Positions 8,863 to 17,806 of a stretch of DNA of 64,000 bases are shown here, piece by piece. Within the stretch, counting starts at the first letter, position 1; the number at the start of each line of letters is the position of its first letter. Where the stretch lies: positions 2,046,001 through 2,110,000 of the forward strand of contig OZ242017.1 in NCBI GenBank assembly GCA_965204835.1. The letters are read 5' to 3'. The notes beneath the pieces were generated by a model. That model saw only the letters and a program-made list of their open reading frames with translations, did not search any database and was not told where the DNA came from. Both the position numbers and the translations under genes were made by a program. The DNA is from VXMT01 sp965204835 (GTDB lineage Bacteria; Chloroflexota; Dehalococcoidia; UBA2979).

Positions 8863-9201
8863 ATGGAAATCAACACCGAGAAGGATGGTGGGACCGTCGT
8901 CGCAACTCCGACGGGGCGGCTGGACGGCTCTAACGCGCGCGAGTTTCAGGACGCGCTGGACGCCGTCGTCCAGGACACCGAGCGCGCGCTGATCCTGGAT
9001 TTTGAGCAGGTCTCGTACATCAGCAGCGCCGGTCTGCGGGTGCTCCTCGTGACCGCCAAGACCCTCCAGGGCAACGGCGCCGAGCTGGCCCTCTGCTCGC
9101 TCGATGACCCCATCCGCGAGGTGTTCGGGATCAGCGGCTTCGACAGCATCATCCCGATCCACTCGTCCCGAGCGGAGGCCGTCGCCGCCGTCCAGGGATA
9201 G
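8863..9201 (+). CDS. STAS-domain anti-sigma factor antagonist
   Basis: A 112-residue single-STAS protein of the SpoIIAA/RsbV type. The core YISSAGLRVLL contains S54/S55, the position phosphorylated by the cognate kinase in this family; when unphosphorylated the protein binds the kinase and frees its target. It opens an operon that also encodes a PP2C phosphatase and a RsbW-like kinase, so the three form a standard partner-switching set. The sigma factor or other target is not encoded here. Confidence 0.9.
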   Translation: MEINTEKDGGTVVATPTGRLDGSNAREFQDALDAVVQDTERALILDFEQVSYISSAGLRVLLVTAKTLQGNGAELALCSLDDPIREVFGISGFDSIIPIHSSRAEAVAAVQG

Positions 9202-9243
9202 CGGCGCTCCGCCGAGCGGGTCCTTTGCACCGGGGCGAGGCAT

Positions 9244-10392
9244 ATGCCGTACAGGATCCTGGTCGTAGACGACGAGCCTGACCTCGAGCCGCTCATGCTG
9301 CAGCGGATGCGGCGTCAGATCCGTGCCGGCCGCTACGAGTTCGTCTTTGCCGGCAATGGCGTCGAGGCGCTTGAGAAGCTCGCCGAGGACGACACCATTG
9401 ACATGGTCCTCTCGGACATCAACATGCCCCAGATGGACGGCCTGACGCTCCTGGAGCAGATCCCGGACGTCAACCCCAACCTCCGCGCCGTCATCATCTC
9501 CGCCTACGGCGACATGCAGAACATCCGCACCGCCATGAACCGCGGCGCGTTCGACTTCGTCACCAAGCCCGTCGACTTCGACGACCTCCAGGTCACGGTC
9601 GACCGCACCCTCCAGCACATCGAGGAGTGGCGCGCCGCGCTCGACAGCCGCGACAAGCTCGTCGCGCTCCAGAACGAGCTCGATGTCGCGAGCAAGATGC
9701 AGCAGTCGATCCTCCCGACGGCCTTTCCGCAGAGCGACGCCTACGAGACGTTCGGGACCATGCACCCCGCGCTCGACGTCGGAGGGGACTTCTTCGACGT
9801 GGTCCGCCTGCAAGACGGGTGGATCGGGCTGGCGATCGCCGACGTCTCCGGCAAGGGCGTGCCGGCCGCGCTGTTCATGATGTCCAGCCGCACGCTGCTC
9901 AAGGGCACGGCCATCAGCTACAACGACCCGGGCACCGTCCTCTCGGAGGTGAACGGGCTCCTCCAGGAGGACGAGACGGACGGCATGTTCGTCACCATGC
10001 TGTACGCCGTCTACAACCCGGAGACCGGCGCCTTCACCTACGCCAGCGGCGGCCACGACGCACCACTCCTGGTGCGTGCCGACGGCTCGTCCGAGTTGCT
10101 CTCACTCACCGGCGGTATCGCGCTCGGCGTGCTTCCGGGCTTCGAGTACCAGCAGACCACGTACCAGCTCGAGCCGGGCGACACCATCGTGCTCTACACC
10201 GATGGCGTCACCGAGGCCATGAACCACGACAGTCAGCTGTTCGGGATCGCGGGACTGCAGCAGTACTTCACCTCGGCGCCCCCCTCCGACGCAGAGTCCA
10301 CGGGAATGCAGGTCATGCAAGCCGTGGCCTCGTTCGCTGGAGATGCTCCCCAGAGCGACGACATCACCTGTCTCACGCTGCGAAGGAGCTGA
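9244..10392 (+). CDS. Response regulator with SpoIIE/RsbU-type PP2C phosphatase domain
   Basis: A 382-residue two-domain signalling protein. Residues 1-120 are a receiver domain with the acidic pocket (VVDDEPD), phospho-acceptor D58 (LSDINMPQMDG) and the conserved Lys in FVTKPVDF. After a coiled linker, residues 150-382 form a PP2C/SpoIIE phosphatase with metal-binding motifs GGDFFDV, GLAIADVSGKG, YASGGHDAP and VLYTDGVTEA. The expected role is to dephosphorylate the STAS antagonist once the receiver is phosphorylated, probably by the histidine kinase four genes downstream (inference). It ends three bases before the kinase gene. Confidence 0.92.
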   Translation: MPYRILVVDDEPDLEPLMLQRMRRQIRAGRYEFVFAGNGVEALEKLAEDDTIDMVLSDINMPQMDGLTLLEQIPDVNPNLRAVIISAYGDMQNIRTAMNRGAFDFVTKPVDFDDLQVTVDRTLQHIEEWRAALDSRDKLVALQNELDVASKMQQSILPTAFPQSDAYETFGTMHPALDVGGDFFDVVRLQDGWIGLAIADVSGKGVPAALFMMSSRTLLKGTAISYNDPGTVLSEVNGLLQEDETDGMFVTMLYAVYNPETGAFTYASGGHDAPLLVRADGSSELLSLTGGIALGVLPGFEYQQTTYQLEPGDTIVLYTDGVTEAMNHDSQLFGIAGLQQYFTSAPPSDAESTGMQVMQAVASFAGDAPQSDDITCLTLRRS

Positions 10393-10395
10393 CCG

Positions 10396-10815
10396 GTGAG
10401 CACGACGATGTCGCTGACGGTCCGGACAGCGCGCGATGAGCTCGATCGCATCAACGCGGCCGTCGACAGCCTCGCGGAGGAGGATGACTGGCCGGCCGAC
10501 CTGGTCTTCAGGGTGAGGCTCGTGCTGGAAGAGTGGAACCTCAACGTGATGGACCACGGCCATGACGACGACACGCACGAGATCGATATCGCGATGACCT
10601 GCGACGACGATGCGGTCACCATCGAGATCGTCGACGGGGGCAAGCCCTTCGACCCCCTGAACGACGCACCACCCCCCGACATCACGTCCGCGGTGGGCGA
10701 ACGGCGCGTCGGTGGGCTCGGTGTCCACTTCATGCGCGAGCTCATGGACGAAGTGCGCTACAGGCGCGAGTCGGGCAAGAATCACCTCCAGCTGGTCACG
10801 CGCAAGGTCAGATGA
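10396..10815 (+). CDS. RsbW/SpoIIAB-like anti-sigma serine kinase (HATPase_c_2)
   Basis: A 139-residue GHKL-fold kinase. The N box is in VLEEWNLNVMDHGHDD (E and N expected to hold Mg-ATP), and the G boxes are EIVDGGKPFDP and RRVGGLGVHFMRELMD. Such proteins bind a sigma factor or another effector and phosphorylate a STAS antagonist. GTG start at 10396 behind AAGGAG. The stop overlaps the ATG of the binding-protein gene (ATGA), so the two are translationally coupled. Confidence 0.9.
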   Translation: MSTTMSLTVRTARDELDRINAAVDSLAEEDDWPADLVFRVRLVLEEWNLNVMDHGHDDDTHEIDIAMTCDDDAVTIEIVDGGKPFDPLNDAPPPDITSAVGERRVGGLGVHFMRELMDEVRYRRESGKNHLQLVTRKVR

Positions 10816-12080
10816 TTCGAAAGCTGCCGCAGCGGTCCCGCAGGATCGTCTCGCTCTGGGTGGCGGCTACCGCCGCCGCCCTCCTGCTCACCGCCTGCCC
10901 CGGGGCGGACCCGGACACGGGTGGCCCCGCCGTCGATCCCGCCACACCCTCCCCCACCGCGGCGCCGGAGACCGGGACGCCCGGCGTCACGCCGGATCGC
11001 ATCCTGTTCGGCCAGTCCGCGGCATTCGAGGGCTCCGCGGCCCAGCTCGGCCAGAGCATGCGGCTCGGGATCCTCGCCGCATTCCATGAGGCCAACGAGG
11101 CCGGCGGCGTCAACGGCCGACGCCTCGAACTCGTCTCGATCGACGACTCCTACGAGCCCGAGGCGGCCATCGCCAACACCCGCAAGCTGATCGAGGAAGA
11201 CCAGGTGTTCGCGCTCATCGGCGCGGTGGGCACGCCGACCTCGCGCTCGACCACGCCGATCGCGGCGGCGGCGGGCGTGCCCTACATCGCGCCCTTCACG
11301 GGGGCCTCGTTCCTGCGCGATCCCTCGTGGGAAAACGTCATCAACCTGCGCGCCTCCTACAACCAGGAGACCGAGGAGATGGTCGACCGCCTGATCAGGG
11401 ACCTCGACATCACCAGCGTCGGCATCATGTACCAGGACGACTCGTACGGGCGGGCCGGCTACGGCGGCGTCCTGCAGGCACTCGATCGCCGCGGCCTCCA
11501 ACCGGCGGCTATCGGCATCTACCCCCGCAATACCACGGCGGTGAAGACCGCCCTGCTCGACCTCCGCGAGGGCAACCCCGAAGCGGTGATCCAGATCGGC
11601 GCGTACGAGCCGGTGGCGGAGATGATCCTGTGGGCCCGCCGGACCGCATGGGAGCCGGTCTTCCTCAACGTCTCGTTCGTCGGCAGCAACGCCCTGGCGC
11701 GGGCGCTCGGCTACCGGGGAGTCGGGGTCTTCGTGACACAGGTGGTCCCGTTCCCGTGGGACGACACCCAGCCGGTGGTGGCCTCGTACCAGCGCGCGCT
11801 GAAGGCGCACGACCGCGATGCGGAGCCTGGATTCGTCTCGCTCGAGGGCTACATCGCGGGTCGGCTGGCGATCATCGGCCTGGAACGATGCGGCGCAGAG
11901 GTCGACCGCTCCTGCTTCCTCGATGCCATCCTGGGGGCGGATGAACTGGATATCGACGGATTCCCGCTATCATTCGGCGACGACAACCAGGGCTCCGACG
12001 CGGTCTTCCCGACAGTCATCGGTTTCGACGGCCGTTACTATCAGGTGAAGACCCTGCGTGGGGTAGCGACCCCGGAGTAG
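10812..12080 (+). CDS. Periplasmic-binding-protein-like lipoprotein (Leu/Ile/Val or amide type)
   Basis: A 422-residue type I binding protein (Peripla_BP_6 family) with a lipoprotein signal: hydrophobic stretch then LLLTAC with C29 as the lipidated cysteine, followed by a Pro/Thr/Ala-rich linker. The mature domain has family features such as ILFGQSAAFEGSAAQLG, an EDQVFALIGAVGTP segment and GIMYQDDSYGRAGYGG. No ABC permease or ATPase gene is nearby; instead it is wedged between the RsbW-like kinase (overlap 4 bases) and a histidine kinase (4 bases apart). It is therefore more likely a ligand sensor for the kinase than a transport component (inference). Confidence 0.85.
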   Translation: MIRKLPQRSRRIVSLWVAATAAALLLTACPGADPDTGGPAVDPATPSPTAAPETGTPGVTPDRILFGQSAAFEGSAAQLGQSMRLGILAAFHEANEAGGVNGRRLELVSIDDSYEPEAAIANTRKLIEEDQVFALIGAVGTPTSRSTTPIAAAAGVPYIAPFTGASFLRDPSWENVINLRASYNQETEEMVDRLIRDLDITSVGIMYQDDSYGRAGYGGVLQALDRRGLQPAAIGIYPRNTTAVKTALLDLREGNPEAVIQIGAYEPVAEMILWARRTAWEPVFLNVSFVGSNALARALGYRGVGVFVTQVVPFPWDDTQPVVASYQRALKAHDRDAEPGFVSLEGYIAGRLAIIGLERCGAEVDRSCFLDAILGADELDIDGFPLSFGDDNQGSDAVFPTVIGFDGRYYQVKTLRGVATPE

Positions 12081-12084
12081 TCAG

Positions 12085-14259
12085 ATGTCATACCTCCAGC
12101 GCCTGCTCGCCAGCCGCAACCGGATCTCAACCCAGCTCTACCTCGCGTTTGCGGGCGCGGTGTTACTCACCCTCGCGGCGACGCTCGTCGGCTGGTTCTC
12201 GTTCAACCGGGTGGGCGAGGTCCAGGACAACGTGAACGAGGGCAGCGTGCCGGAGATGGCGGCCGCCTTCGGCGCCGCCCGCCACAGCGGCGTGCTGGTG
12301 GCCGCGGCCCCCAACCTGACCGTCGCCGCCACGCCCCAGGAGTTCACCCAGATCGGCCTCGAGATCGACGAGGCGTACGCCGCCTTCGAGGAGCAGGTCG
12401 GCGCGCTGGAAGGGACCGAGAGCGATCCCGCGCGCGTGGCCCGTATTCGCGCCCATGCCGACACGCTCATCGCCAACATCGAGGCGCTGGAGAACGAGAC
12501 GGCCGGCGTCTTCGCGCTCGCGGCGAAGCGCGAAACGCTCGAGACGGAGCTGGCGAACGTGCGCGCCGAGCTCGGGATCGCCCTCGCGCCTGCCATCGAC
12601 AACCAGCTCTTCTTCATCCTGACCGGCTACCGCACGCTCGCCGACTCGCCGGCCGATCGCGAGGCCCACTTCTCCGAGGCGGAACTCGTCCAGTACCGGC
12701 GGCTTTCCGAGCTCTACGGCGACGTGAACATCGCCACCGAGCTCCTCGCCAACGCATTCACGCTCTCCGACCCCTCGCTCATCGAGCCGCTGCGCGAACG
12801 CTTCGAGGCGACCATCAACCGCATCAACCGCAATCTGCCGCCACTGGAAGGCACGGCGTTCCACTACGAGTCGGCCGCCGCGTTCGGGCGGCTGGTCGCA
12901 CTCGGCTCCGGTCCGGACAGTGTGTTCGACCTCTTCGCCCAGGACCTGACGATCACCATGCGCCAGGAGGAGCTGCTGACCCGGAACCGCGACGTCTCGC
13001 TGGAGCTGAACGCGGAGGTCAACGCGCTCATCAGCGCCGCGCAGGCCAGCGTCCAGGAGGCGACCGCGGGCTCCGCGCAGGCGATGCAGACCGGCCTCAT
13101 CCTGCTGCTCGTCATTAGCGCCGTCAGCGTGGCCAGCACCGTGGCGATCGTCGTGGTGTTCGTCCGCCGAGTCCTGCTGCGGCGCATCGGCATGGTCTCC
13201 GACTGGATGCGCGGCATGGCCCAGGGCGACCTCGAGACCACCGTCGACGTCGGCGGCCGCGACGAGGTCGCCGAGATGGCCGCCGCGCTCGAGGTGTTCC
13301 GCCGGCACGCGCTGGAGGTGCAGCGCCTCAACCTCGTCGAGCAGCTCGCCGAGGAGCTACAGGGCAAGAACGACGAGCTCGAGTCCGTGCTGGCGCAGCT
13401 CCAGACCGCGCAGGACCAGATCGTCATGCGCGAGAAGCTGGCCGCGCTCGGTGAGCTCACCGCGGGCGTCGCGCACGAGATCCGCAACCCGCTCAACTTC
13501 GTGAAGAACTTCTCCGAGGCCTCCGGAGACCTCGTCGAGGAGCTCAAGGAGGTGCTGGAGGAGGAGGGCGTGGAGCTCAACGAGGAGCAGCGGGGCCTCG
13601 TCGAGGACATCACCAGCGACCTGATCAGCAACGTCGAGCGCATCAGCTCGCACGGCCAGCGCGCGGACCGCATCGTCAACGACATGCTGCAGATGGGCCG
13701 CGGCGGCCAGGAGTTCCGCCCCACCGACATCAACGCGCTGCTGGAGGAGCACGCGCGGCTCGCGTATCACAGCGCGCGCGGCACGAACCAGGAGTTCCAG
13801 CTCGACATCAAGGAGGACTTCGACCCCACCGTCGGCGAGCTCGACGTGATCCCGCAGGACCTCGGCCGCGTCTTCCTCAACATGGTCAGCAACGCCGGCT
13901 ACGCCGCGCATGAGAAGCGCATGGCCACCGGCGACGGCACCATCGGCATCGGCAAGTACATGCCCACCCTCATGCTGAAGACGAAGCGCGAGGGCGACAT
14001 GATCGAGATCCGGATCGGCGACAACGGCACGGGGATGACGCCCGATGTGGTCGAGAAGGTCTTCAACCCGTTCTTCACCACCAAGCCCACCGACCAGGGC
14101 ACGGGCCTCGGGCTCGCGATCTCCGCCGACATCATCCGCAGGCACGGCGGCAGCATCCGCGTCGAGTCCGAGCCGGGCGAGGGCACGGATATGATCATCG
14201 ACCTCCCCGTGGAGCGGCCCGCCGACGTCGAAGCCAGCGCCGAGGGTGTCCCCGCCTGA
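12085..14259 (+). CDS. Membrane sensor histidine kinase with HAMP domain
   Basis: A 724-residue sensor kinase. Order: TM1 (about residues 12-36), a large helical extracytoplasmic domain to about residue 330, TM2 (about 334-360), HAMP linker, coiled coil (about 416-455), HisKA with phospho-acceptor H464 (AHEIRNPLNF), and a HATPase domain with GDNGTGM and GTGLGLAIS G boxes. The likely partner is the receiver-PP2C protein of the same operon, as no other response regulator is present. The four-base spacing to the binding-protein gene suggests that the two sense a ligand together. Confidence 0.93.
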   Translation: MSYLQRLLASRNRISTQLYLAFAGAVLLTLAATLVGWFSFNRVGEVQDNVNEGSVPEMAAAFGAARHSGVLVAAAPNLTVAATPQEFTQIGLEIDEAYAAFEEQVGALEGTESDPARVARIRAHADTLIANIEALENETAGVFALAAKRETLETELANVRAELGIALAPAIDNQLFFILTGYRTLADSPADREAHFSEAELVQYRRLSELYGDVNIATELLANAFTLSDPSLIEPLRERFEATINRINRNLPPLEGTAFHYESAAAFGRLVALGSGPDSVFDLFAQDLTITMRQEELLTRNRDVSLELNAEVNALISAAQASVQEATAGSAQAMQTGLILLLVISAVSVASTVAIVVVFVRRVLLRRIGMVSDWMRGMAQGDLETTVDVGGRDEVAEMAAALEVFRRHALEVQRLNLVEQLAEELQGKNDELESVLAQLQTAQDQIVMREKLAALGELTAGVAHEIRNPLNFVKNFSEASGDLVEELKEVLEEEGVELNEEQRGLVEDITSDLISNVERISSHGQRADRIVNDMLQMGRGGQEFRPTDINALLEEHARLAYHSARGTNQEFQLDIKEDFDPTVGELDVIPQDLGRVFLNMVSNAGYAAHEKRMATGDGTIGIGKYMPTLMLKTKREGDMIEIRIGDNGTGMTPDVVEKVFNPFFTTKPTDQGTGLGLAISADIIRRHGGSIRVESEPGEGTDMIIDLPVERPADVEASAEGVPA

Positions 14260-14264
14260 CGCCC

Positions 14265-14894
14265 GTGCCGGCCGCGGAACCTCAGATCGTCGACCTCGAC
14301 TCCGAGCGAGGCGCGATCCGCTGCGCCCGGCACGCGGTCGAGGACGCCGAGGCCGCGGTGGTCATGGTGGGCGGCGGCGACGGCGGCCTCGACGGCCCCG
14401 CGAACGCGCTCTACCCCGACCTCGCCGCCGACCTCGCGGCGCGCGGCATCGCGGCGCTGCGGCTCGACTTCCGCATCCACACGTTCCCCGGCCCGATGGG
14501 CGACGGCGTCTTCGACGTCCTGCGGGGCGTGGACTTCCTCGCGGGCGAGGGCGTGGAGCGGGTGGGGCTTGCGGGCCACTCCTTCGGCGGGGCGGTGGTG
14601 ATCGAGGCGGGCGTGCAGTCCGGCCTCATCGCGTCCGTGGCGACGCTGGCGACACAGACCGCCGGCGCGCAGCGCGTCGCGGAGCTGGCGCCGACGCCCC
14701 TGCTGCTCGTACACGGCCTGGCCGACGACCGCCTGCCGCCGGACTGCTCGCGGCTGCTGCACGACCTCGCGGGCGACCCGAAGCGCCTCGAGCTGTACGA
14801 AGGCGCGACGCACAGCCTGCGCCAGCGCCGCGAGGAGGTCCGCGCGCTCCTCCTCGACTGGTTCACGGACACCCTCGCCGCGCCCACGACCTGA
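14265..14894 (+). CDS. Alpha/beta hydrolase (dienelactone-hydrolase-like)
   Basis: A 209-residue compact alpha/beta hydrolase. The nucleophile elbow is GHSFGG, the acid is in GLADDRLPP and the histidine in GATHSLR, giving a complete catalytic triad. GTG start five bases after the histidine kinase stop, so it is the last gene of the signalling operon. The substrate is unknown, and its role beside a partner-switching module is unclear. A strong hairpin follows downstream. Confidence 0.75.
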   Translation: MPAAEPQIVDLDSERGAIRCARHAVEDAEAAVVMVGGGDGGLDGPANALYPDLAADLAARGIAALRLDFRIHTFPGPMGDGVFDVLRGVDFLAGEGVERVGLAGHSFGGAVVIEAGVQSGLIASVATLATQTAGAQRVAELAPTPLLLVHGLADDRLPPDCSRLLHDLAGDPKRLELYEGATHSLRQRREEVRALLLDWFTDTLAAPTT

Positions 14895-14930
14895 CGACGC
14901 ACGACGGCGCGAGGGCGCAGCACACACGAA

Positions 14931-14954
14931 GGCCGCCGGTTCGCACCGGCGGCC
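14931..14954. terminator. Bidirectional hairpin terminator
   Basis: GGCCGCCGGT and ACCGGCGGCC form a perfect 10-bp stem with a TCGC loop in the gap between two convergent genes, followed on the plus strand by a short T-rich stretch (TCGTTGGTTC). Confidence 0.65.
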
Positions 14955-14982
14955 TCGTTGGTTCCTCGAACGACCGGGAGGG

Positions 14983-17280
14983 TTAGTCCTGGCCGTCCTC
15001 CATCTGGTCCAGCATCCAGCGCGGCGACGCCGGGAGCTGCGTGACACGGATGTCGGTGGCGTCGTGGATCGCGTTCCCGATCGCCGCCAGCGGCGGCACG
15101 ATCGGCACCTCGCCCACACCGCGCACCCCGTACGGGTGGCCGGGGTTCGGCACCTCGACGAGCACCGTCTCGATCTCCGGCAGGTCGAGCGCGGTCGGCA
15201 TGCGGTAGTCGAGCAGGCTCGAGTTCGCCATGGCGCCGTCCTCGCGGTAGAAGTACTCCTCCGTGAGCGCCATGCCGACACCCTGCGCCGCGCCGCCCTG
15301 GATCTGACCCTCGACGTACGAGGGGTGGATCGCCTTGCCCACGTCCTGGACGGCCGTGTAGCGGAGCACGTCGACCTTGCCGGTCTCCGGATCCACCTCG
15401 ACGTCCACGATGTGGCAGCCGAACGATGCGCCGACGCCCGTCGGCAGCACGTCCGCGTGGCCCTGGATCAGGCCCCCCGTGAGCGGCAGCTGCGCGCTCA
15501 GCTCGGCGAACGTGAAGGACCGGTCGTTGCCGTCGTCGCCGGCTGGGCCGCGCACGACGCCGTCGTCGCCGTAGCTGACCGAGTCGCGGTCGACCTCCCA
15601 GATGGTCGCGGCGCGCTCCTCGAACTGGCGGCGGATGTCCATCGCCGCTTCATAGACCGCCCAGCCGGTGGCGAACGTCGTGCGGCTGCCGCCGGTGACA
15701 TGCGTGAAGCCGATCGAGTCGGTGTCGACGACGCGCGGGTGCACGTTGTCGTAGGTGATGCCGAGCGCCTCGGCCAGCTGCATCGCCAGCGAGGCGCGCT
15801 GCCCGCCGATGTCGACCGAGCCGAGCACGAGGCTCACGTCGCCGTCGGCGCTGACCAGCGCGTAGGCGCTGGACTCGAGGCCCGCGTTGCCCCAGTAGCC
15901 CATGGAGATGCCGCGGCCGCGGTTCTTGCCCGTGAGCTCCGAGCGGTAGTGCGGGCTCTCCTGCGCGGCCTGCATGACCTCCTCGGCACCGATGCGGCCG
16001 TGCTGCACGCCGTCGGTGCGCCGCACGCCCTCGCTCGAGACGTTCTTGCGCCGCAGCTCCATCTCGTCCATCTCGAGCCGCTCGGCCAGCTCGGTCATCA
16101 GCGTCTCCATCGCGAACGTGCCCTGCGGCGAGCCGGGGGCGCGGTAGGCCGCGACCTTCGGCTTGTTCGTGACGACGTCGTACGCGTCGGTGCGCTGGTT
16201 GGGGATGTCGTAGGAGCCGAACATGCAGCCGGCGCCCGCCGCCACGGGCGAGCCGGGGAAGGCGCCGGCCTCGTAGGCCAGCTCCGCCTCGACGGCCACG
16301 AGGGTGCCGTCGCGCTTCGCGCCGATCTTGCAGCGGACGTAGGTGGCCGAGGTCGGGCCGGTGGCGGTCAGGACCTCCTCGCGGGTCATCAGCATCTTCA
16401 CGGGCTGGGCGGTCATCCGCGACATGATCGCGGCCATCGGCTCCATGTAGACGGTGATCTTCCCGCCGAAGCCGCCCCCGATCTCCATCGGGATGACCTT
16501 CACCTGCCCAACCGGGAGGTCGAGCAGCGCCGCGACGGACTCGCGGACGCTGAACGGCGCCTGCGAGCTGCACCACACGGTGACCTCACCGTCGGTGCTC
16601 CAGAACGCCGTGCCGTTGTGGTACTCGATGTAGCCCTGGTGGGCCATCGAGGTCTCGAACTCGCGCTCGAGCACGATGTCGGCCTCGGCGAAGCCGGCGT
16701 CGATGTCGCCGACGTCGAAGCGCAGGTGGCTCGCGATGTTGCTCGCGTCCTCGGAGCGCTCGTCGCTCGGCACGAAGCGGGCGGCCATCTCGGTGGTGTG
16801 CATGTAGTCGTGCAGCAGCGGCGCGCCGTCGGCCATCGCCTCGTGGACGTTCAGCACCGGGTCCAGGACCTCGTACTCCACCTCGATGAGGTCGAGCGCG
16901 TCCTCGGCGATGTGCTGGTCGGTGGCACAGACGGCGGCCACGGCATGGCCGGCGTAGAGCACCTTGTCGGAGGCGAGCACGTTGTCGCGCATCCACTTGA
17001 ACGGCGTGATCGTCTCGCCGAGGTCCACCATGTCACCGTCGGTGCGCGGGAAGTCCTCGTTGGTGATGACGGCCTTGACGCCGTCGAGCGCGAGCGCCTT
17101 CGAGGTGTCGATGCTGATAACGCGGGCGTGCGCGTGCGGGCTGCGCTTGACGCGGCCGTAGAGCATGCGCGGGAGGCGCACATCCCCGCCGTACTCGGCA
17201 CGGCCCGTCACCTTGTCGGCGCCGTCGGGGCGCACGGGGCGGCTACCGATGACCTGGTACTCCTGATCGGTCGTGACCAC
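14983..17280 (-). CDS. Xanthine dehydrogenase-family molybdopterin-binding subunit (orphan)
   Basis: A 765-residue large subunit of the xanthine oxidase/CO dehydrogenase class. It has the N-terminal GRAEYGGDVRLP hammerhead domain, the IGGGFGGK molybdopterin loop, and the C-terminal GVRGVGEVPIVPP segment with the catalytic-Glu region. The GTG at 17280 is chosen because AAGGAG lies six bases upstream; the frame stays open 66 bases further. No [2Fe-2S] subunit, FAD subunit or XdhC-type maturation gene is adjacent, so partners must be encoded elsewhere. The hydroxylated substrate (purine, aldehyde, heteroaromatic or other) cannot be deduced. Confidence 0.88.
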   Translation of the reverse strand: MVTTDQEYQVIGSRPVRPDGADKVTGRAEYGGDVRLPRMLYGRVKRSPHAHARVISIDTSKALALDGVKAVITNEDFPRTDGDMVDLGETITPFKWMRDNVLASDKVLYAGHAVAAVCATDQHIAEDALDLIEVEYEVLDPVLNVHEAMADGAPLLHDYMHTTEMAARFVPSDERSEDASNIASHLRFDVGDIDAGFAEADIVLEREFETSMAHQGYIEYHNGTAFWSTDGEVTVWCSSQAPFSVRESVAALLDLPVGQVKVIPMEIGGGFGGKITVYMEPMAAIMSRMTAQPVKMLMTREEVLTATGPTSATYVRCKIGAKRDGTLVAVEAELAYEAGAFPGSPVAAGAGCMFGSYDIPNQRTDAYDVVTNKPKVAAYRAPGSPQGTFAMETLMTELAERLEMDEMELRRKNVSSEGVRRTDGVQHGRIGAEEVMQAAQESPHYRSELTGKNRGRGISMGYWGNAGLESSAYALVSADGDVSLVLGSVDIGGQRASLAMQLAEALGITYDNVHPRVVDTDSIGFTHVTGGSRTTFATGWAVYEAAMDIRRQFEERAATIWEVDRDSVSYGDDGVVRGPAGDDGNDRSFTFAELSAQLPLTGGLIQGHADVLPTGVGASFGCHIVDVEVDPETGKVDVLRYTAVQDVGKAIHPSYVEGQIQGGAAQGVGMALTEEYFYREDGAMANSSLLDYRMPTALDLPEIETVLVEVPNPGHPYGVRGVGEVPIVPPLAAIGNAIHDATDIRVTQLPASPRWMLDQMEDGQD

Positions 17281-17485
17281 GCTCAACTCCTTCGCTGCGA
17301 ACGAACGTCGGGACGCCGACCCCGGGTGCGCGCGCACCCGTCCCACGGCGTCGAGGGGATCATACCGGGTTCGTGCTCACGGGCGAGGAGAGGGATGAAT
17401 CGCGCCTGTCGGTGCTCCGCAGTCGCGCTTCATTGGCCGCCTGCCTCAGAGGTGCGATCGTGGTACGTGAAGCAGGAGACGCGCG

Positions 17486-17728
17486 ATGCACTACGCATTC
17501 CCGTGTGAACTCACGCCCGATCAGGAAGGCGCCTTCGTCGTCACCTTCCCGGACGTACCAGAAGCCATCACCGGTGGCCGCGACCGGGCCGAGGCGCTCA
17601 CGATGGCGGAGGACGCACTCGCGACAGCCCTCGCAGGCTACGTGCTCGAGCAGCGAGCGATCCCCGCCCCCGGCGAACCGATCGACCACCAGGCGCCCGT
17701 CATCCACGTAGAGGTCACCGCCACCTGA
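17486..17728 (+). CDS. HicB-like antitoxin-family protein (no HicA partner seen)
   Basis: An 80-residue protein with the HicB partial RNase-H fold signature: FPCELTPDQEGAFVVTFPDVPEAITGG, then EALTMAEDALATALAGYVLEQRAIPAP. There is no C-terminal DNA-binding domain, and no HicA-like gene (a short dsRBD-fold toxin) is found in the roughly 200 bp upstream or 78 bp downstream. A CAGGAG site precedes the ATG. Solitary HicB-like proteins are common and their role is uncertain. Confidence 0.75.
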   Translation: MHYAFPCELTPDQEGAFVVTFPDVPEAITGGRDRAEALTMAEDALATALAGYVLEQRAIPAPGEPIDHQAPVIHVEVTAT

Positions 17729-17806
17729 GCTCCTCTGACGCGACACGCACACCGCCGACGCGGTAGCCTGTCGCCGCTGACGGCTGACCATGGAGGGCGG
17801 ATACAC

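Noticed and set aside
15064..17508. 814-residue open frame opposite the molybdenum subunit gene
   Set aside because: Antisense shadow in high-GC DNA, rich in His, Arg, Val and Ala with no domain; the minus-strand gene has clear family motifs.
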